Shown here: positions 23,541 through 37,259 of the stretch, piece by piece
Position numbering within the stretch: the stretch's first letter is position 1
How the letters are laid out: every line of letters starts with the position of its first letter
Source: Chrysoperla carnea
Lineage: Eukaryota > Arthropoda > Insecta > Neuroptera > Chrysopidae
DNA length: 64,000 nt
Assembly: GCF_905475395.1 (NCBI RefSeq)
Contig: NC_058337.1
Span: 104,526,368-104,590,367, forward strand
Reading direction: 5' to 3'
The notes under the pieces: model-generated
The model's input: the letters and a program-made list of their open reading frames with translations, nothing else
What the model was told of the DNA's origin: nothing
The model's database searches: none
Position numbers and translations under genes: made by a program

Positions 23541-25124
23541 TGTTTGTATACATTTCATGACTTCATTTTTGACGCGGTGTAATTCGAACTGGAGCACCAT
23601 CTATGATTCCAAGTGTCATTTCAAGTTCAATTCTTATTTCACTCAAATCTTTTATACTGGTGTGAAATTCATATCGGCTCAATAATTTGGCTAATGCTAA
23701 TTTCATAAAAATCCATGCATATCGCGAACCTATGTAACAAATGAAAACTACCATTAAATTAAAGATTAATAAGACTTCTTACTTCTTTTCTATTCTTTTA
23801 CAAAAATTGCCTTCTTTTGGTACTCTAAATTGAATGCTTTGTAATCACTGCATTGGAATAAGATAATAATGCTCTCTCTGGAAAATCACTAGTGACATCA
23901 AGCAATCAATATGGCAGTCTAAAGCAGGCGTACATTTAAAAAAAAAAATAGAAGTGGAACAGCACTAAAAGAGAGGGCTAATTTAAACTAGATATTTTAA
24001 AATAGATATTGTTGCAAATGACTATGGTTTCTTAATACCCATCTATTTATTTATAGTCTTCTGAACGCTTGTTTAAGCCGGTTATCGTAGTTCTATTTGA
24101 AGCCAATGATTGTCGCAAGACAAAATGATTTTCCCATATGCTTAAACTATATATCGCACATAAATTAAACGTAAAGTCTAAAAATTTAATAAATCCTCTT
24201 GTAGCAAGAAATTTTTGTCATGGCAATAAATTATTTTTTATCTTCGGATATTTGTTTTCATACCTAGACATCCTCTAGCACCTCCACTAAATGGTATAAA
24301 CGCATATGGATGTTGTTTTTCTGTATCTTCTGCCAAAAAGCGCTCCGGATCAAATTTTAATGGATCTTCCCAATATTTTTCATTTCGATGTAAACAATAT
24401 ATTGGAATAGCAACATTCGCTCCTTTTGGAATTGTATAATTTTCTGAAATTAATTATCAAAGGTATAACTGAATTTATGCACAAAATTTTGTAACTCTTA
24501 CCGATATTAATATCTTCTGTTAATTCCCTAACGATTAATGGCACAGCAGGAAATATTCTCATCATTTCTTTGATTACCATTTCCATATATTTTAATTCTG
24601 GTAAATTATCAAAATCGACTTCGTCTCGATTCGATTCCTTAAGTACTTGAAACAGTTCGTCACACACTCGTTTCTGTACATCTTTATATAAAGCCAAAAT
24701 GACAACGGCCAAACTCAAGGATTTTGCGAGCGTGTCAAAAGCCTAAGAATAATAAAATCATGAATATAGATATCTTGCGATCTAACAGTGTAGCCTATCT
24801 TTTTTATAAGAAAGAACTTTCATGTTAAAATGTATTCCTTTGAAACTTATAGAAACATTAAACTTACTGCAACTGTCGTAAAATTTACTTCGTCTGCTAA
24901 TTCTTCATCCGTGAAGTCTGGATTTTCTTTTGAAAAATCAATCAAATATTCCAATAATGGTTTTTTAAATTCATTTCTGATTACAGATTTGGAATCAAGT
25001 ACGTTGTTATGATTGGTGTTTTTAACTTTTTTACGTTTCTCGGAAATAATCTAAAAAATAAGCACATATTAACAGAGTGTTTACTTACACCATAAGTTGG
25101 CTACATACAGAAAACTTTTTATAC

Positions 25125-25400
25125 CATGTATGTATGAAATATATCAAGATATACTAAGTTTAGTCCCTAGTTTGTAACGCTTATAAATATTTATGCAACT
25201 AACAAAATATAGGTATAGGTATTCATAAAATTTAACCTTATTAGTTCATTTTAATTTGTCTGTCCGTCCGTCCTTCAGTCTAACCGTCTGTCGACACGAT
25301 AACTCAAAAACGAAAAGAGATATCAAGCTGATCGTTGATCGTTGTGGAAAGTGCACACGGCCAAAAGTGTTCTGATTGTCAAGACTCTACTGTACTTACT
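25125..25400 (-). repeat. Interspersed repeat family (CACGATAACTCAAAAACG type) in P450 copy B intron
   Basis: Reads TACCATGTATGTATGAAATA, a TACTAAGTTTAGTCC block, TTTGTAACGC, a GTCCGTCCGTC tract, then CACGATAACTCAAAAACGAA. Related copies in both orientations lie at about 27305-27640, 54570-54995 and 58996-59320. The corresponding intron of P450 copy A lacks it, so this insertion postdates the gene duplication or was lost from A. Confidence 0.7.
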
Positions 25401-27304
25401 TTCATTTGAATACTTACTTTTGTGGTTACTGATCGTACAATATCCTTACATTTTATTGTTTCCTTATAGTCTTTTGTAAAGCGATAAATTATATCAGGAT
25501 ATTTCAATGGATTGAATCCTCTAGCCATCATCACGTGCATACCACTAAAATATAAGATTTAATAAATTGTACTTATTAATTTACGAGATATTTAATACTT
25601 AAAAGTTTACGAGATATTTGAAAAAAAAAAACCCATTATCGCGACCTTTGACCTCGAATATTTTTTTTTTTGCACACAAGATTTTGCAATGGACTTTTTA
25701 CAGGTTATTTCTTGTATTCTAATAAAGATAATCCCGGTGAGAAAACTTCACTTGGATTTTTTAAGCAGATCGACATTTTTATTATCTTATTTCTCTGGGC
25801 TATTTAAGATTATGTCCGAGAGTGTAAAAGCTGTGTATGAACTTTACCTTCGCATAGCTTCGAAATAAGATGAATCGCTTTGTTGTGCATTGATATTCAC
25901 TCCCAAACTGGATGCTGAAAAATAAAACTTATGCTTTTATCATTCGCTGAACTCGAAATAGGGGTAATAACACCTCATGTTCCCACTAAGTCAATGTTTA
26001 TACCGAACTTGTTAAGTCTTAGTGTTTTTACTAAAATTCTGCAAAAACCGCTTACAAAAAGACCAAATATTCATGCCACTAATTATCCAAAAACGACTGA
26101 AGTAAATGCAATTCTGTTTTGTGTAGTTTGTTAAATTCCGTAGTGCCCTTAAAAGGGGAGCAAAAAGAGGAACTGTTTTTTGGTACAAAAGATTGTTTTT
26201 GTCAATATAAAAATCTTTGAAAAGCTGGTAAACTTTTAAAACTTACGTAGTTCATTCGATAGATAATTTTATCATGAATTAGCTACATTCCAGGTTTCAG
26301 ATCAGTAGTTACGGAATGGCTAGTGTTACCCATTCTCAGAATGTGGTTTCTGTTCTCGTATCACTTTTAAGGCATCATTAAAGTTAGCCTTATGAAACCT
26401 TTTAGGATAAGAAAAGGGAATTACAAGGTGTTACTATCCCTTAAACTTAACAAATCATTTACCGCAAATAGAATCCAGCGTAGTCTTTGCAAAAATTACA
26501 TAAATATCAAAAAAAGTTTCTTTGTTTATTTCCTTATCCAAGATATCAGTTAATATATTGATTTGATCCGCAAACAATTTAAAATACGATTTTAAAATTG
26601 ATAAAGAAAAACCTCTTGCAAGTATGCTTCGATTACGTTTCGCATGTGATGCTATAAAAAAATTTAAAATTCCAATCAGTTTTCTTTAAAATGTTTGGTA
26701 CAGGAGAAGAATTTAAAGATTCACATTTTTCTTTGCAACGTAATTTTTTTAATATATGAGCCTTATAAGATTTTAAGAAAAATATCCTGTAAAATAAATT
26801 ACTGGTTTGAAGTAAGCGCGTTTGCTTGAATGTTGATGTTCTTGTAACAAGTAAATATTTCTTGAGTCAACGATTTCAAACCATTACTCTTGAAACACGA
26901 AAATATTTACATGCTACCAGGTGTGAAACATTTTTTCTTTCAACTAGTATTCTTTTTTACAGTGCAGACCGAAATTTCCGGCATAATCGAATAAATGAAT
27001 TATGCTAAATAAAATAGTTATTTAAAATAGGTTGTAAATCTTTAAATTATTTTAATGCACAAACTAGCTTACGGAATGTTTTACCTTCTGATATGAGTAT
27101 TGGATCACCAATGAAAGTTTTTAATATTGTTTTCATTAACCAAGCTTTTTCCAAAGCATTATCGTTGTTTAAAAGTTCTTGGATAATTTTCGGATCGACT
27201 GTTACTATTAGTGGTACTGGACCTAACCACAATCGTGTTATAGGTAGGTGCATAGGCATTTGAAATTTGGAAAAAAACTTTAGTTATATCTGAAATTAGA
27301 TGAA

Positions 27305-27640
27305 AACAAGTGAAAACAAACAATTGACTGAGTTAACTGTTGAAATACCATGCATAAACAGTGTTGATTACTCTATCACAATACACATACATACATGTCA
27401 CACATACATAACTAATATAACTGATATTCCCATATAATTCATACTATAGAATTTACGCCTAATTTGCACCCTCACGGGTAAACTGTGATGTTTACGAAAA
27501 AATGGACTAACTAGGTGATTCTATCAACACCTATACCAAAAATATTTTATTTAGCATCAATATTTTTAAGCGTTACAAACTTGGGACTAAACTTAGTATA
27601 CCTTGCATAATACATATATGCATGGTAAAAAAATTAAAAG
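27305..27640 (+). repeat. Interspersed repeat family copy in P450 copy B intron 1
   Basis: Begins GTGAAAACAAACAATTGACT, then TGTTGAAATACCATG and CAGTGTTGATTA. It ends with the AGCGTTACAAACTTGGGACT and AGTATACCTTG blocks seen in the copies at 54.6 and 59.0 kb. It is absent from intron 1 of copy A, which is only about 160 nt long. Confidence 0.75.
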
Positions 27641-29460
27641 GTGTAGCAGTATCTTATGTTAATGAACTTAAAAAAAAAATAATTTTTCCCTTCACTAAAA
27701 TATATAAAAAGCTTGAGGTGTTCAAATTATTAATATTCAAGAAAGTTTAACATAATAGTCATTGTATTAATATTCAGCGAAAAAAAAACTTCTACATTTT
27801 TTATGTAAACCAAGGCTTGTTTGATAAAAATCATTTTTTTCATAAGTATTTTTGAGATTCAACTAAAAAATTACTAAAACTACACATTGATTTCTGCCAT
27901 ATGAATAGTTTGAGAATGACACCAGAATATTTCTCGCATTCTTATCGTAAAATCCTTTTATTTGATATCCATATGAGAAAGTTTTGGGTTCGAATATATC
28001 TCAAGTTGTGTTTTGAAGGTTAATAATTGATAAAAAAATTCGTAATATAAAAAAATTGGATGAAACTTTGGGAATGAATATAAAATAAAATAAAATAAAA
28101 TTCATAGCGTAGAAGCTGCGTTAGCTAAGCGAATTCCCTCAGAGCTTGGAGAAAGATCACATTTTTTTAATATTTAATATTTTTGCCGATTGTGTCGAGC
28201 TTTACTATGTGGAATTGTATTTTAATAATTGAAATATATTACGTGTATATTTCAATTATGGAATATTGCATTTTTAGTTTTCCAAAAATTTTTGTTTCGA
28301 AAACTAAGCATCTAGAGAACAACTAATAAGAGTACTTTTTTGCTTAAAACATTTTTGTCATCTCTTAGGTAGGATCGATGAGCTTTTGAGGAAATTTTTT
28401 CAAAATTCCATCATTAGTACAAAAGCAATAGCTCCATTTTCTTCGGCAATTCGCTAACAAAAAAATAAATTGAGAATCTAGATAATCCAACATGAAAATT
28501 TTATTCAAATTGGATCCATTCAAACGGTTACAAATTTCTTTAGCAACAGACTCAACTTTCGAAAATAGTTTTTTTTAAGAACTACAGCGTATCTTAATTC
28601 TATTATGGAAATTAAATTCAAATATGAATACTTTTGTCAAAAACAATTGTTAATTCACAAAATTGTACATATGAAAATAACTTTTTTAGAAAGACTCACT
28701 CACCTTATACATCTTCAGTCCGAAATTTCCCTGTGTTAGTATTTTTCGATTATTGTAAAAGGGCAAACAAATTTTCTAGTACTAATTAAATGGTAATAAA
28801 TAATTAAAAGTTTCGATACTTTTTGCGTAACAATTCAAAAAAGTTAAAGAATTTTTTATATTTTTACTTGTTATTTTTACCTTCATGAGTCCCTTTTAGT
28901 AATGCAGCATTCCCAAATATTGGATAAGCTCGTGGTCCATGTATTTTTGTTACATAATAACATATTCGCAGATAATTAAAGAAGTTAATATTATATAGAC
29001 AAATAATTAAAATAATTATTGCCACAAGAATATAATTTGAAATAAAATTTGAAATTAACGATAAAAACATGGTGATTGTTTTAAAATTTATTACACTTGT
29101 ACAGATCACTTGAATGATTTAAACGCATGATTATTTTTATAAGATTTTACAACTGAGATATAAACGCAGACCTACAAGAACCATATGATGATGTAATGGA
29201 ACAGTGGTAATGGAAGGGAAAACAATATAAGCATAGAGAAGATGCATGCAAAGGTGATTTGATATATTTTGCTAAAAATATATTAATTCGGATGAAATAT
29301 AAGATGAAAAAATTTAACATTTTACCGCGAAAAGTCCTCAAATAAGATGGATTGTGATGCAGTTTTTTGCATTCGTTTCTTGAAGGTATTGACATACTTT
29401 GTGAACATTGTAAATTACGGAGAGATAATTTTTCTCGTTTGTGCATTATAATTTAAAATG

Positions 29461-32400
29461 TTTTTTAATATCATTACGTTTCATAATCTTTACAAGCTTT
29501 TTATAAAATAAAAAAATTTTGAATATTTTTCAAAATTTTGTTTTAAGCTCTACTTTTGTAATCAGTTTACCCAGGTCCCCATGTACTCTGAGGAATTTTT
29601 TAACATTGGATTCATGTTTAGAGATTCCAAAAACTCCTTAGCAACCATTTTCAGTACATTTGGTACATTGGGCGGGATAGTAATTTTTTTTCAATTGCCT
29701 TAAATAGTGCATCACAAAAAATGCATTTTGTAATACACAAACGAGGATACTTATTTCATTATTTGCAATGTCCATAGTTTATATAAATACCTTCCAAAAA
29801 AAATGCAAAAGATCGCATTACGATCCAGTTTACTTTAGAAACTTTTGCAGACGTTTTTTTGTGTTAAATTTGCTCGTTTACATGGCCATTTTCGCGAAAT
29901 AAACATAGATGAACGTTGGGTTTATTATTGACATGCTTAAATGATGTTATTAAGAGTCGTGTAACAAGTTGAATTTGACAGCTAATAGCATATTTTTTAA
30001 AACTTTTGGAATAAGTTTTCATAAAATCACTTAATTAGTCCATTTACGTATGTCCATCCATTCGTCATCACAATAACTCAAAAACGAAATAACAAAATAG
30101 AAATTTTTAGGACGTAACTTGTTCAGGGCGTAAAAAGAGACGTTAAGTACGTAAAATACCAATATAAATCGGAGCCATAAGATTCTTGAAGTATGGATGG
30201 TTGACGAAATAAGTTTGAGAACCTCTGATTCAAAGAATCAATAAAGTCAATTATTAGAGAGAAATTTCAATGGGTAAAAATTCGTTTCAAAACATGTAGA
30301 CTTTCCAAAACAAAAAACATAATCCTAGATAAACACATTTTTGAGATTTTCAAAATAAAACAAAGGGTTATTTTTCAATAATAAATAATTCAAAATATCA
30401 AACATATGTAGGGTATTTAAACAAATAACTCAATCAGTTGATTTTTAATTGTTTTAAATTGATTCTTAAAAAAATCAGAACAAAGTCAAATTCGAAGCAA
30501 TTTTTCATGATTATGACTTTGGATTCATTTATAATTATTGTTTAATAATTATGAATATCAATAAATATCAATCGTAATTAAAAATTATATAAATTATATA
30601 TTAAATATTTTTTTATATAAATTAATTCATTTAAATTAATATTTAATAAATGTAAATAATATTTTTTTTCATATTTCGTGATATTACCTGAGAATTTTTT
30701 ATTATGCGGTCTTTCCGACCATTAATTATTTTATTATTTGATCTACATAGAATGTGATAGCCCACGGGCTTGGAAGTTGACATTAACATATATTTTCAAT
30801 GCCAGCTTTTGTGGATTTAGTTTTAAACTAAAAATTTTAATAAAAAATATTTTTTAAAGGACAAGCTTTTATTGTAATAAATAGCAGAAAATAATTCTTT
30901 CTATGAGTCAGTCATATGTAACAATTAGTGAAAGTTTGAGACGCCCCGAATCATTCTTGATATTTTAAATTGGACGCCTTCTGCTTTTACAGAAGTCATG
31001 TATGAGTGATTTCATAGAAATAATTATTTTTTTACTAGAATAAAAGATTGCTCTTTAACAAGTATTATTTATTTAAATTTTTTATAATACCGCCAATTGA
31101 CATATAATCATAATTAATTAGACGAGTTGAAAGGAAATAGGTAAACCAAAATATAAATATGTATTTTAATCAATCACCATGAACCTGTTATTTTAATTAA
31201 ATTCATTAAATTCTATATCATTTATTATTAAATGGGAGAACATTTGTCATTCAATTCCTAAAGGCTTAATATATTTAATGTAATTATTTCAAGTTATTAC
31301 AAAGGCATTTTATAATTAAAGCCACTTCTACTACCTCAATGAAATAAAAATTGGTAGTAAAAATAAAAAAAGAATAATGTTTTCTATTCGAAAATTCGAT
31401 GATAAATTTTTCAAGAATCTGTACGGCTTAAGGTCCGCCGATTCTAAAAGTACCATTTTTAGATATTGGTATAAGCATGCTGGCGTATTGTGTAAAATGT
31501 ACAGGTATGCAAAAATACGCTTTGAAAAATATTATTGACCTGTCCGCCACCAAATTAGCAACGAGTAACATACACAATAAGAGTAGTTACGATTAGCAAA
31601 TTCATACTGATGATGACTACTTGGCATTCGAAATACGTATTTATATAATACAAAAAAATTGATCTAAGAAATTGAGGCAAAAAATCGAAATTTATTTGTT
31701 TGAGTCTAATGAACTGGTTCTTGAAGTCCACCCAAGGGCGGGAGTCATAAACTTTACGTAAAATGGATTCTACGCTCAATGAAAAACTCTTTGAAAATTA
31801 TGCAAATTTAGGATTTCCATGAATTATTTTTGAAAGATTCATTGCGATACAAGTATAATCACTCAATTGATTTTCATTAAAGAAAATTTTTAGTTTTATT
31901 TGACTTAAAAATAGGGCCGCTATGTGTGTGTGTCTGTCTGTGGCATCGTAGCGCCTAAGCTGATAAACCGATTTTAATTATTTCGTTTCGTTTGAAGGTA
32001 ATTTAACGGGGAGTGTTCCTAGCTATGTTTTAAGTATGAGTTTAGGGTTCCGTACCCGAAAAAGAACTAAAAAATAGGCGACGATCTTCAAAATGCTTTA
32101 AGGAAAATAGTAATTTAATGGAGAGAGTGTTCTTATATATGTTTCAAGTGCGAGTTTAGGATTCCGGAAAAATTTATCGGTGGTTTTATAAATTTTGTAA
32201 ATTTCATTTTGAAATTTATTTCATACCTTTTGTATAATTGATATTTTCGCTTTCATTTAAGTATATAAACCTTCAAATTTCTAGAGAGAGGCTAACAAAT
32301 TCAAAAGAAACTTGGAGGTCTCGGCTCCGGTTTCCAGTTAAACTATACGTTTTAAGACTTTTAAAATTAATTTTTATTTATTTAAAATCCTTTTTTTATT

Positions 32401-34447
32401 ATTATTATGCAAAATATTTTTCTTACGTGGAAGCGTATAGCCACGTTATACTTACGTGTATGTAGAGGTTGGGAGGAGTTAGTACCAAATTTGTGCTTCA
32501 ACTATTTTAGTGGGGGTATATCCTTGTAGAAGTTAATTGTTTTATCGAAAGTATTTTTTTTTATATTTTAATTGATTTACAAATTCGAATATCTAAGTAG
32601 ATAGTTGAATTCAAGGACGCAGAAATTATACATATACTATTTTTTTAGCATCTCAAAGAATATTTATGAAAACTTTAATATAAAGTTACAATCTTTTGTT
32701 ATGTTTGGCACTTAAAGAATCAATTTTTTTTATTTTAATTTTTACGTTTTATGTTTAATCAAATAAGAAAGTTCAGTTTGTCTTTTTAAGATTTTACTTT
32801 TAAGGCAATTAAAAGTGTATTAACCTTGGATCTAATGATGCAATAACATCGAGTTTATCGATAGTTATCTTTTGTTTGGACCAAGAAAATCGAAAATATG
32901 TGCATAAATGTTTTTAAGGGGGTCCTTTCGCCACCAATGTTACTTAAAAAATATTAGATTACAAAGAAAAATAAATTTTTTATATTAGTTTGAGTCTTTA
33001 TCTGTCGTAGGTATAGTGAAGTTTCAATCATACTTTACCCTGTAAATTTTTGTGAACAAAATTTTCAAAATTTTCAAAAATGTTAACTTTTGTTGACAGT
33101 CTTACGAGATAGTGAGATCCTACCAACTTTTCTTGAATTATACTACCAGTTATCGATTAAATGGAGTGAAAATAAACTGAAAATTAGTTTTTCGAAATAT
33201 TCAAGTTTCTGTTTTTGTACTAAAATATATAATTTACCGTGAAATTTATTGAGAAATAAATAATAAACTGAAAAAAAGGGCCAGCAGTAAAATTTGTTCT
33301 TAAGGTAGCAAGTAAGTACTTTGCTTTAGGACAATATTTGGTTGCTATACTTTAATTTTTGAGAAGTCAAATACTTATTTTATTGAATTGAGGAGGTCCT
33401 TTCGCCGCCAATGTGATAATGTCCCACTGTCTAAGATGCCTTTATAAGTTTTTGATTTAAATAACATAATTCCAAAACGCTTTACAGTAAATAATAATTT
33501 TGTTTTAAATAAATACAAATTTATAATATTATTATATTTTTGCAAAATAGTTGAGGATAAAATGGGATTAAGTTTTATACACAATATAAACATCAGATTT
33601 AATTAAATTGTAAAGCAGAAACAAATTCTAGATTAATATCTTATGTTATACTGTCAGTTATTTTTTTAGAAGGATTTGTTTTGCGGTTTAAAAATCAAAT
33701 ATAGTTATTATCCAACTATTGTGATCAAAACATTTGACCGTCTTACCATAATTTTAACATCTCCTAATATTCGGGCAATAAAACTGATTTGTCATAATAT
33801 TTTATCACTAGCAACAATTTTTATTTTTAAGGATTTATTTCAAGGATTAAAGTTATTCAAAAGTTGTTGATAATTTAAGTGGTCAAAACATTTTACCTAC
33901 TTACGCATAATTTTGTCATTTGTAATCAATTAACAAATCAGGACAAACCTCCCACTACCTAACCAGGGCCTATGATCCTTTCTTTAAAGGCTTTACATAA
34001 CAACAAAATTAATTTGAATACAACAAACCTTGTGTAAGGATCGTCAAAAAATTTCAAATATAAGTGACTTATTTTGTGAGTGAAATCATTAGCCTTAAAA
34101 ATCTTGAGAGTTCAAGTTTTTTAAGAACAATTTTCTGGATTTATTTTTCGGAACAGTTACCGAGAATCAACAGACTTATTTATTTTGCGTGACATTTCTC
34201 AACGACTCAAAAATATTTGAGAATATATTAAGAATCACGAAAAACATCCCTGAAAAACTGACTTATTTTGTTTTAAGTGTTTGTTCAGTGATTTAAAAAT
34301 ACTTTTTGGCGCTTCGAGTATTTTTTAAAACAATTTCCTTGAATGAAAAGTTTGGATTTATTTTTTGGAAAAGGTACCAACAAAAATTTATAAGTATTCA
34401 AGTAAAGTACTTGCTTGCTTGTATTTTATTTTTGGATAAACTATAAA
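29461..34447. other. Gene-poor intergenic region
   Basis: I see no supported gene. It contains repeat blocks near 31925-32165 (the TTTAACGG-GAGTGTTC family), a short motif GTCCTTTCGCC-CCAATGT present at about 32918 and 33395, and AT-rich filler. The ORFs of 60-75 codons here have no motif or splice support. Confidence 0.5.
31925..32165 (+). repeat. Interspersed repeat (TTTAACGGGGAGTGTTCCTA family), two partial units
   Basis: A unit at about 31925-32100 reads CTGATAAACCGATTTTAATT, then TTTAACGGGGAGTGTTC and GGGTTCCGTACCCGAAAAA. A second partial unit at about 32115-32165 repeats the GAGAGTGTTC-TATGTTTCAAGTG-GAGTTTAGG part. Related sequence occurs at 61400-61520 and, in both orientations, at 52375-52565. 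Similar GGTTCCGTACCC sequences are common in insect repeats. Confidence 0.65.
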
Positions 34448-34882
34448 ATGTGTCCAATACGTAAATATAAATTATTATTAATTTCCACAAAATCGAAACC
34501 AATTAATGTTCAACAGTATATCGAAACGCTACATTTAATTGGCGATACAAAAAATGCTGATTTATTAATAAAATTACCATATAAAAAACGTTTATTATTT
34601 GTAACAAAATCATGCGATTTAAAAAATTTTAATAAAAAAACAATAAAAAATACATTATCACAGGAATTATTAAAAGATTTTATTGAAAATTTTATCAATA
34701 AACAAAATGAAATTAATCAAGAGAATAAAAAAAATATGTTAATTAACAGACGTAGACGTAAAATGAACGCAGATAATCAAAAAATATGTTTATTAAATGA
34801 TCCTGAAAACAATATTAAACATCGTTTACGCAGTAAAAAAATTAGTTTGAAAACTAGTGGGAAAATGAACATGATAAACTGA
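34448..34882 (+). CDS. Possible small basic protein, unrecognised
   Basis: An uninterrupted frame of 144 residues from the ATG at 34448 (MCPIRKYKLLL) to TGA at 34880-34882. A further in-frame ATG lies upstream at 34415, but MCPIRK looks the more natural start. The product is rich in Lys, Asn and Ile, with a basic cluster INRRRRKMN near the middle and another basic run near the C-terminus. There is no signal peptide, membrane segment or domain that I recognise. The frame is longer than chance ORFs nearby, but this DNA is AT-rich and no splice sites or promoter support it. It could be a lone or terminal exon, or chance. Confidence 0.3.
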   Translation: MCPIRKYKLLLISTKSKPINVQQYIETLHLIGDTKNADLLIKLPYKKRLLFVTKSCDLKNFNKKTIKNTLSQELLKDFIENFINKQNEINQENKKNMLINRRRRKMNADNQKICLLNDPENNIKHRLRSKKISLKTSGKMNMIN

Positions 34883-37259
34883 TATATGCAAGAGTGATGT
34901 GGTGAAGTACAAGCTAGGCTTTCGTGTACCCTAAATTCATCTTGGAGTGGTCGAAAATTATAAATATTAAAATACAGTTAAAAAATAATTACTTTAGAAT
35001 GCGCATGTAATTAACGGAGTGAATATAATTACAAAAAATAATATTTAATCGTTGTTAGCTGACTCAATTCATTTGAATATGAATCAAGAAAAGTTTATTT
35101 ATAACCGAGATATTAGAAACAAAGTGCGAATGTTCAAAAAAGTGATTTAACTGTTAATAATTTATGGATTTTTAACTTTCATTAAATCCAAGAATTATTT
35201 GCAGAAGTAAGCATTTGACGTTAAACTGTAGAAATTGTATAAACCTATACTAGTATCGATAAATTCGATCAATTTTTTTGGCAATATTCAAATGGCAAAA
35301 TCACGATACTCTTAATATATTTATCGTGGTATGTTTAATCAATTATATCATTTTGAAAATTGTTTGTAAGGTTGATTTTTATTGATTTTTTTCTGAAATT
35401 ATTACTAGTTAGGCCCCGAAAATTCTATGATTCATTTTAATAACTTTTTGGGGGGATTGATCAATATAAGTTTATTAGGTAAATAAAAGTTGAATATGGA
35501 AATGTGATTTTTCGACGAATTTTTGTCTTTCGAATATATTTCGAAAGCCATTGACAAAAATAAGGGCTTTAAAGGGCTGGCAGTTTCAGCATTCAAGCCG
35601 GCATTTCATTGAATAATATTATTATCACATTATTTATTTGCATAAATTGATAATAATTTGACAAAAGAATACGACAATGTGTTAACGGCTGATAACAAAT
35701 TTTTACAGTAATGAGTCATTGATTTTTGTCTCAGAACAAGGACCTATAAAATAGATTAAAATCAATTAATATTTTTTTTTGTATTTAACCATAAAACTGC
35801 AGACCCAAACTCTTTATGGTAATAACAGTACTGATAATGTATATATTTTGGGTCTTTTGTAAATATTTTTGTAATATTTAAATTATTATTATTTATAATT
35901 AGGTAATATTTTAACCATTTTTACTGTACTGCCATGATTTGTATAGACAGATTCGTAAGTGAATTATTTGTAAATATGTCTTGTAAAGATTATTTTGTAA
36001 TTAGGATACTTATTAATATATATTTTTTTCTAAATAAATTATTTAACAATTATGTTTTAAATTCTTTATTTTTATAAGGTTTTAATTTTTGGAGACGGGC
36101 CGTATGAAACGAATAATCATGCTAGCGTATATTTTTTTGAACTATAAATTTGTAATACTGAGCAAGGGCGATATTGAGTATCGATTATGTATCTATGTAA
36201 CGGAACAACAACAACAATTTTAATTTAAACTTAAATTTTAACAAATTTAAGTTTTTTCGATTATCCTGATCAGGATTTTCAAGATCAACGACTAACTAAA
36301 AATAACTTTGATGGTGGAAGCGCAGATAACATTTCATAATACCTACATACTAATAAATAATAGTTGAAAAAACACACTTTTGCAACTAGCTGAACTAATC
36401 GCCATTAATTTTTACGCATTATGTTGGCTTTCTTTTAAGACAAACGGCAGGCAAATAGGTGACAGCAAATTTGTCACTATAGAAGGGGTTGAAGAATGGA
36501 CAAGAATTTTACAATTTTTCGAAACGATTTTTCAACCTTTTCAGTGAGGCTAGGATACCAAATAAGATACCTTTTAACCTTTTTCACAATTGACATTTTT
36601 CTACCATCTGTTTCCAAAATATTCCGAAACACAAAAATTGAAACAATTGATAATTTCCGGCTATTCATCGTTTTAATATGAAATCCAAATTAAACGAAAT
36701 CAATTTTATGATTTTAATTTTTAAATGAAAATTATTTTAAGCTTAAAATTTATGTTGAGTGATAAAAACCCAATTATAGAAAGTTGAAAAGCTGTTTTGA
36801 AAATGTCACTACTTAGCAGAAAAATTAAACAGAGGCACAATATTATACTGATTTTTTTTTCTTTTCAATAGGTATTTGGTGTTTTTTATTATATTTCGAA
36901 ATATTTTTTCGATACTCGATTGAATATTATTTGAATAAAAATTTATTCATCTGTAAAAGAAAAAATTGATTTATATGTATGTATACAAATAGACATTTTT
37001 TAAGAAGTGTCGCCGTTGCCATTTCCGGTAGTGAGATCTCTTCTCAATTCACACATATAAAAAAGATGGAGTTCTACGGTGAAGCTAGTTGTGAACTAGC
37101 AGATACCAGCCCGCATTACTGGGAAATTTCTCTTTTAAAGAAATACTATCACGTTATAGCCCTCACTTATCCTCCCTTTTGTTCACAATTTTATGGATTT
37201 TAATTTTTTGGTGGGGAACTTTTACTTTTGAAAATGAAACTTTGCCCATGATACTCGCT
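34883..37259. other. Intergenic, no gene seen
   Basis: AT-rich sequence without convincing coding frames or strong repeats. AATAAA-type signals near 36032 could serve an upstream transcript, but no transcript is shown. Confidence 0.45.

Larger units (their letters stand above)
23563..29070 (-). pseudogene. CYP4-clan cytochrome P450, copy B (frameshift in exon 2)
   Basis: Tandem paralogue of copy A with identical exon phases. Exons: 29070-28881, 27289-27085, 26651-26463, 25914-25848, 25544-25418, 25050-24868, 24742-24502, 24443-24264 and 23729-23563. Without the lesion the spliced frame would be about 514 residues, a normal P450 length. The haem loop reads FIPFSGGARGCLG, the K-helix KEMMRIFP, and the I-helix AAFDTL where the family usually has AGxDTT. 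Exon 4, damaged in copy A, is intact here and reads through SSLGVNINAQQ. Exon 2 is 205 nt instead of 201 because CCTA is duplicated just before ITRLWLGP, which shifts the frame. I found no alternative acceptor that repairs it. A sequencing or assembly error cannot be excluded. Introns are longer than in copy A because of repeat insertions. Confidence 0.78.
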
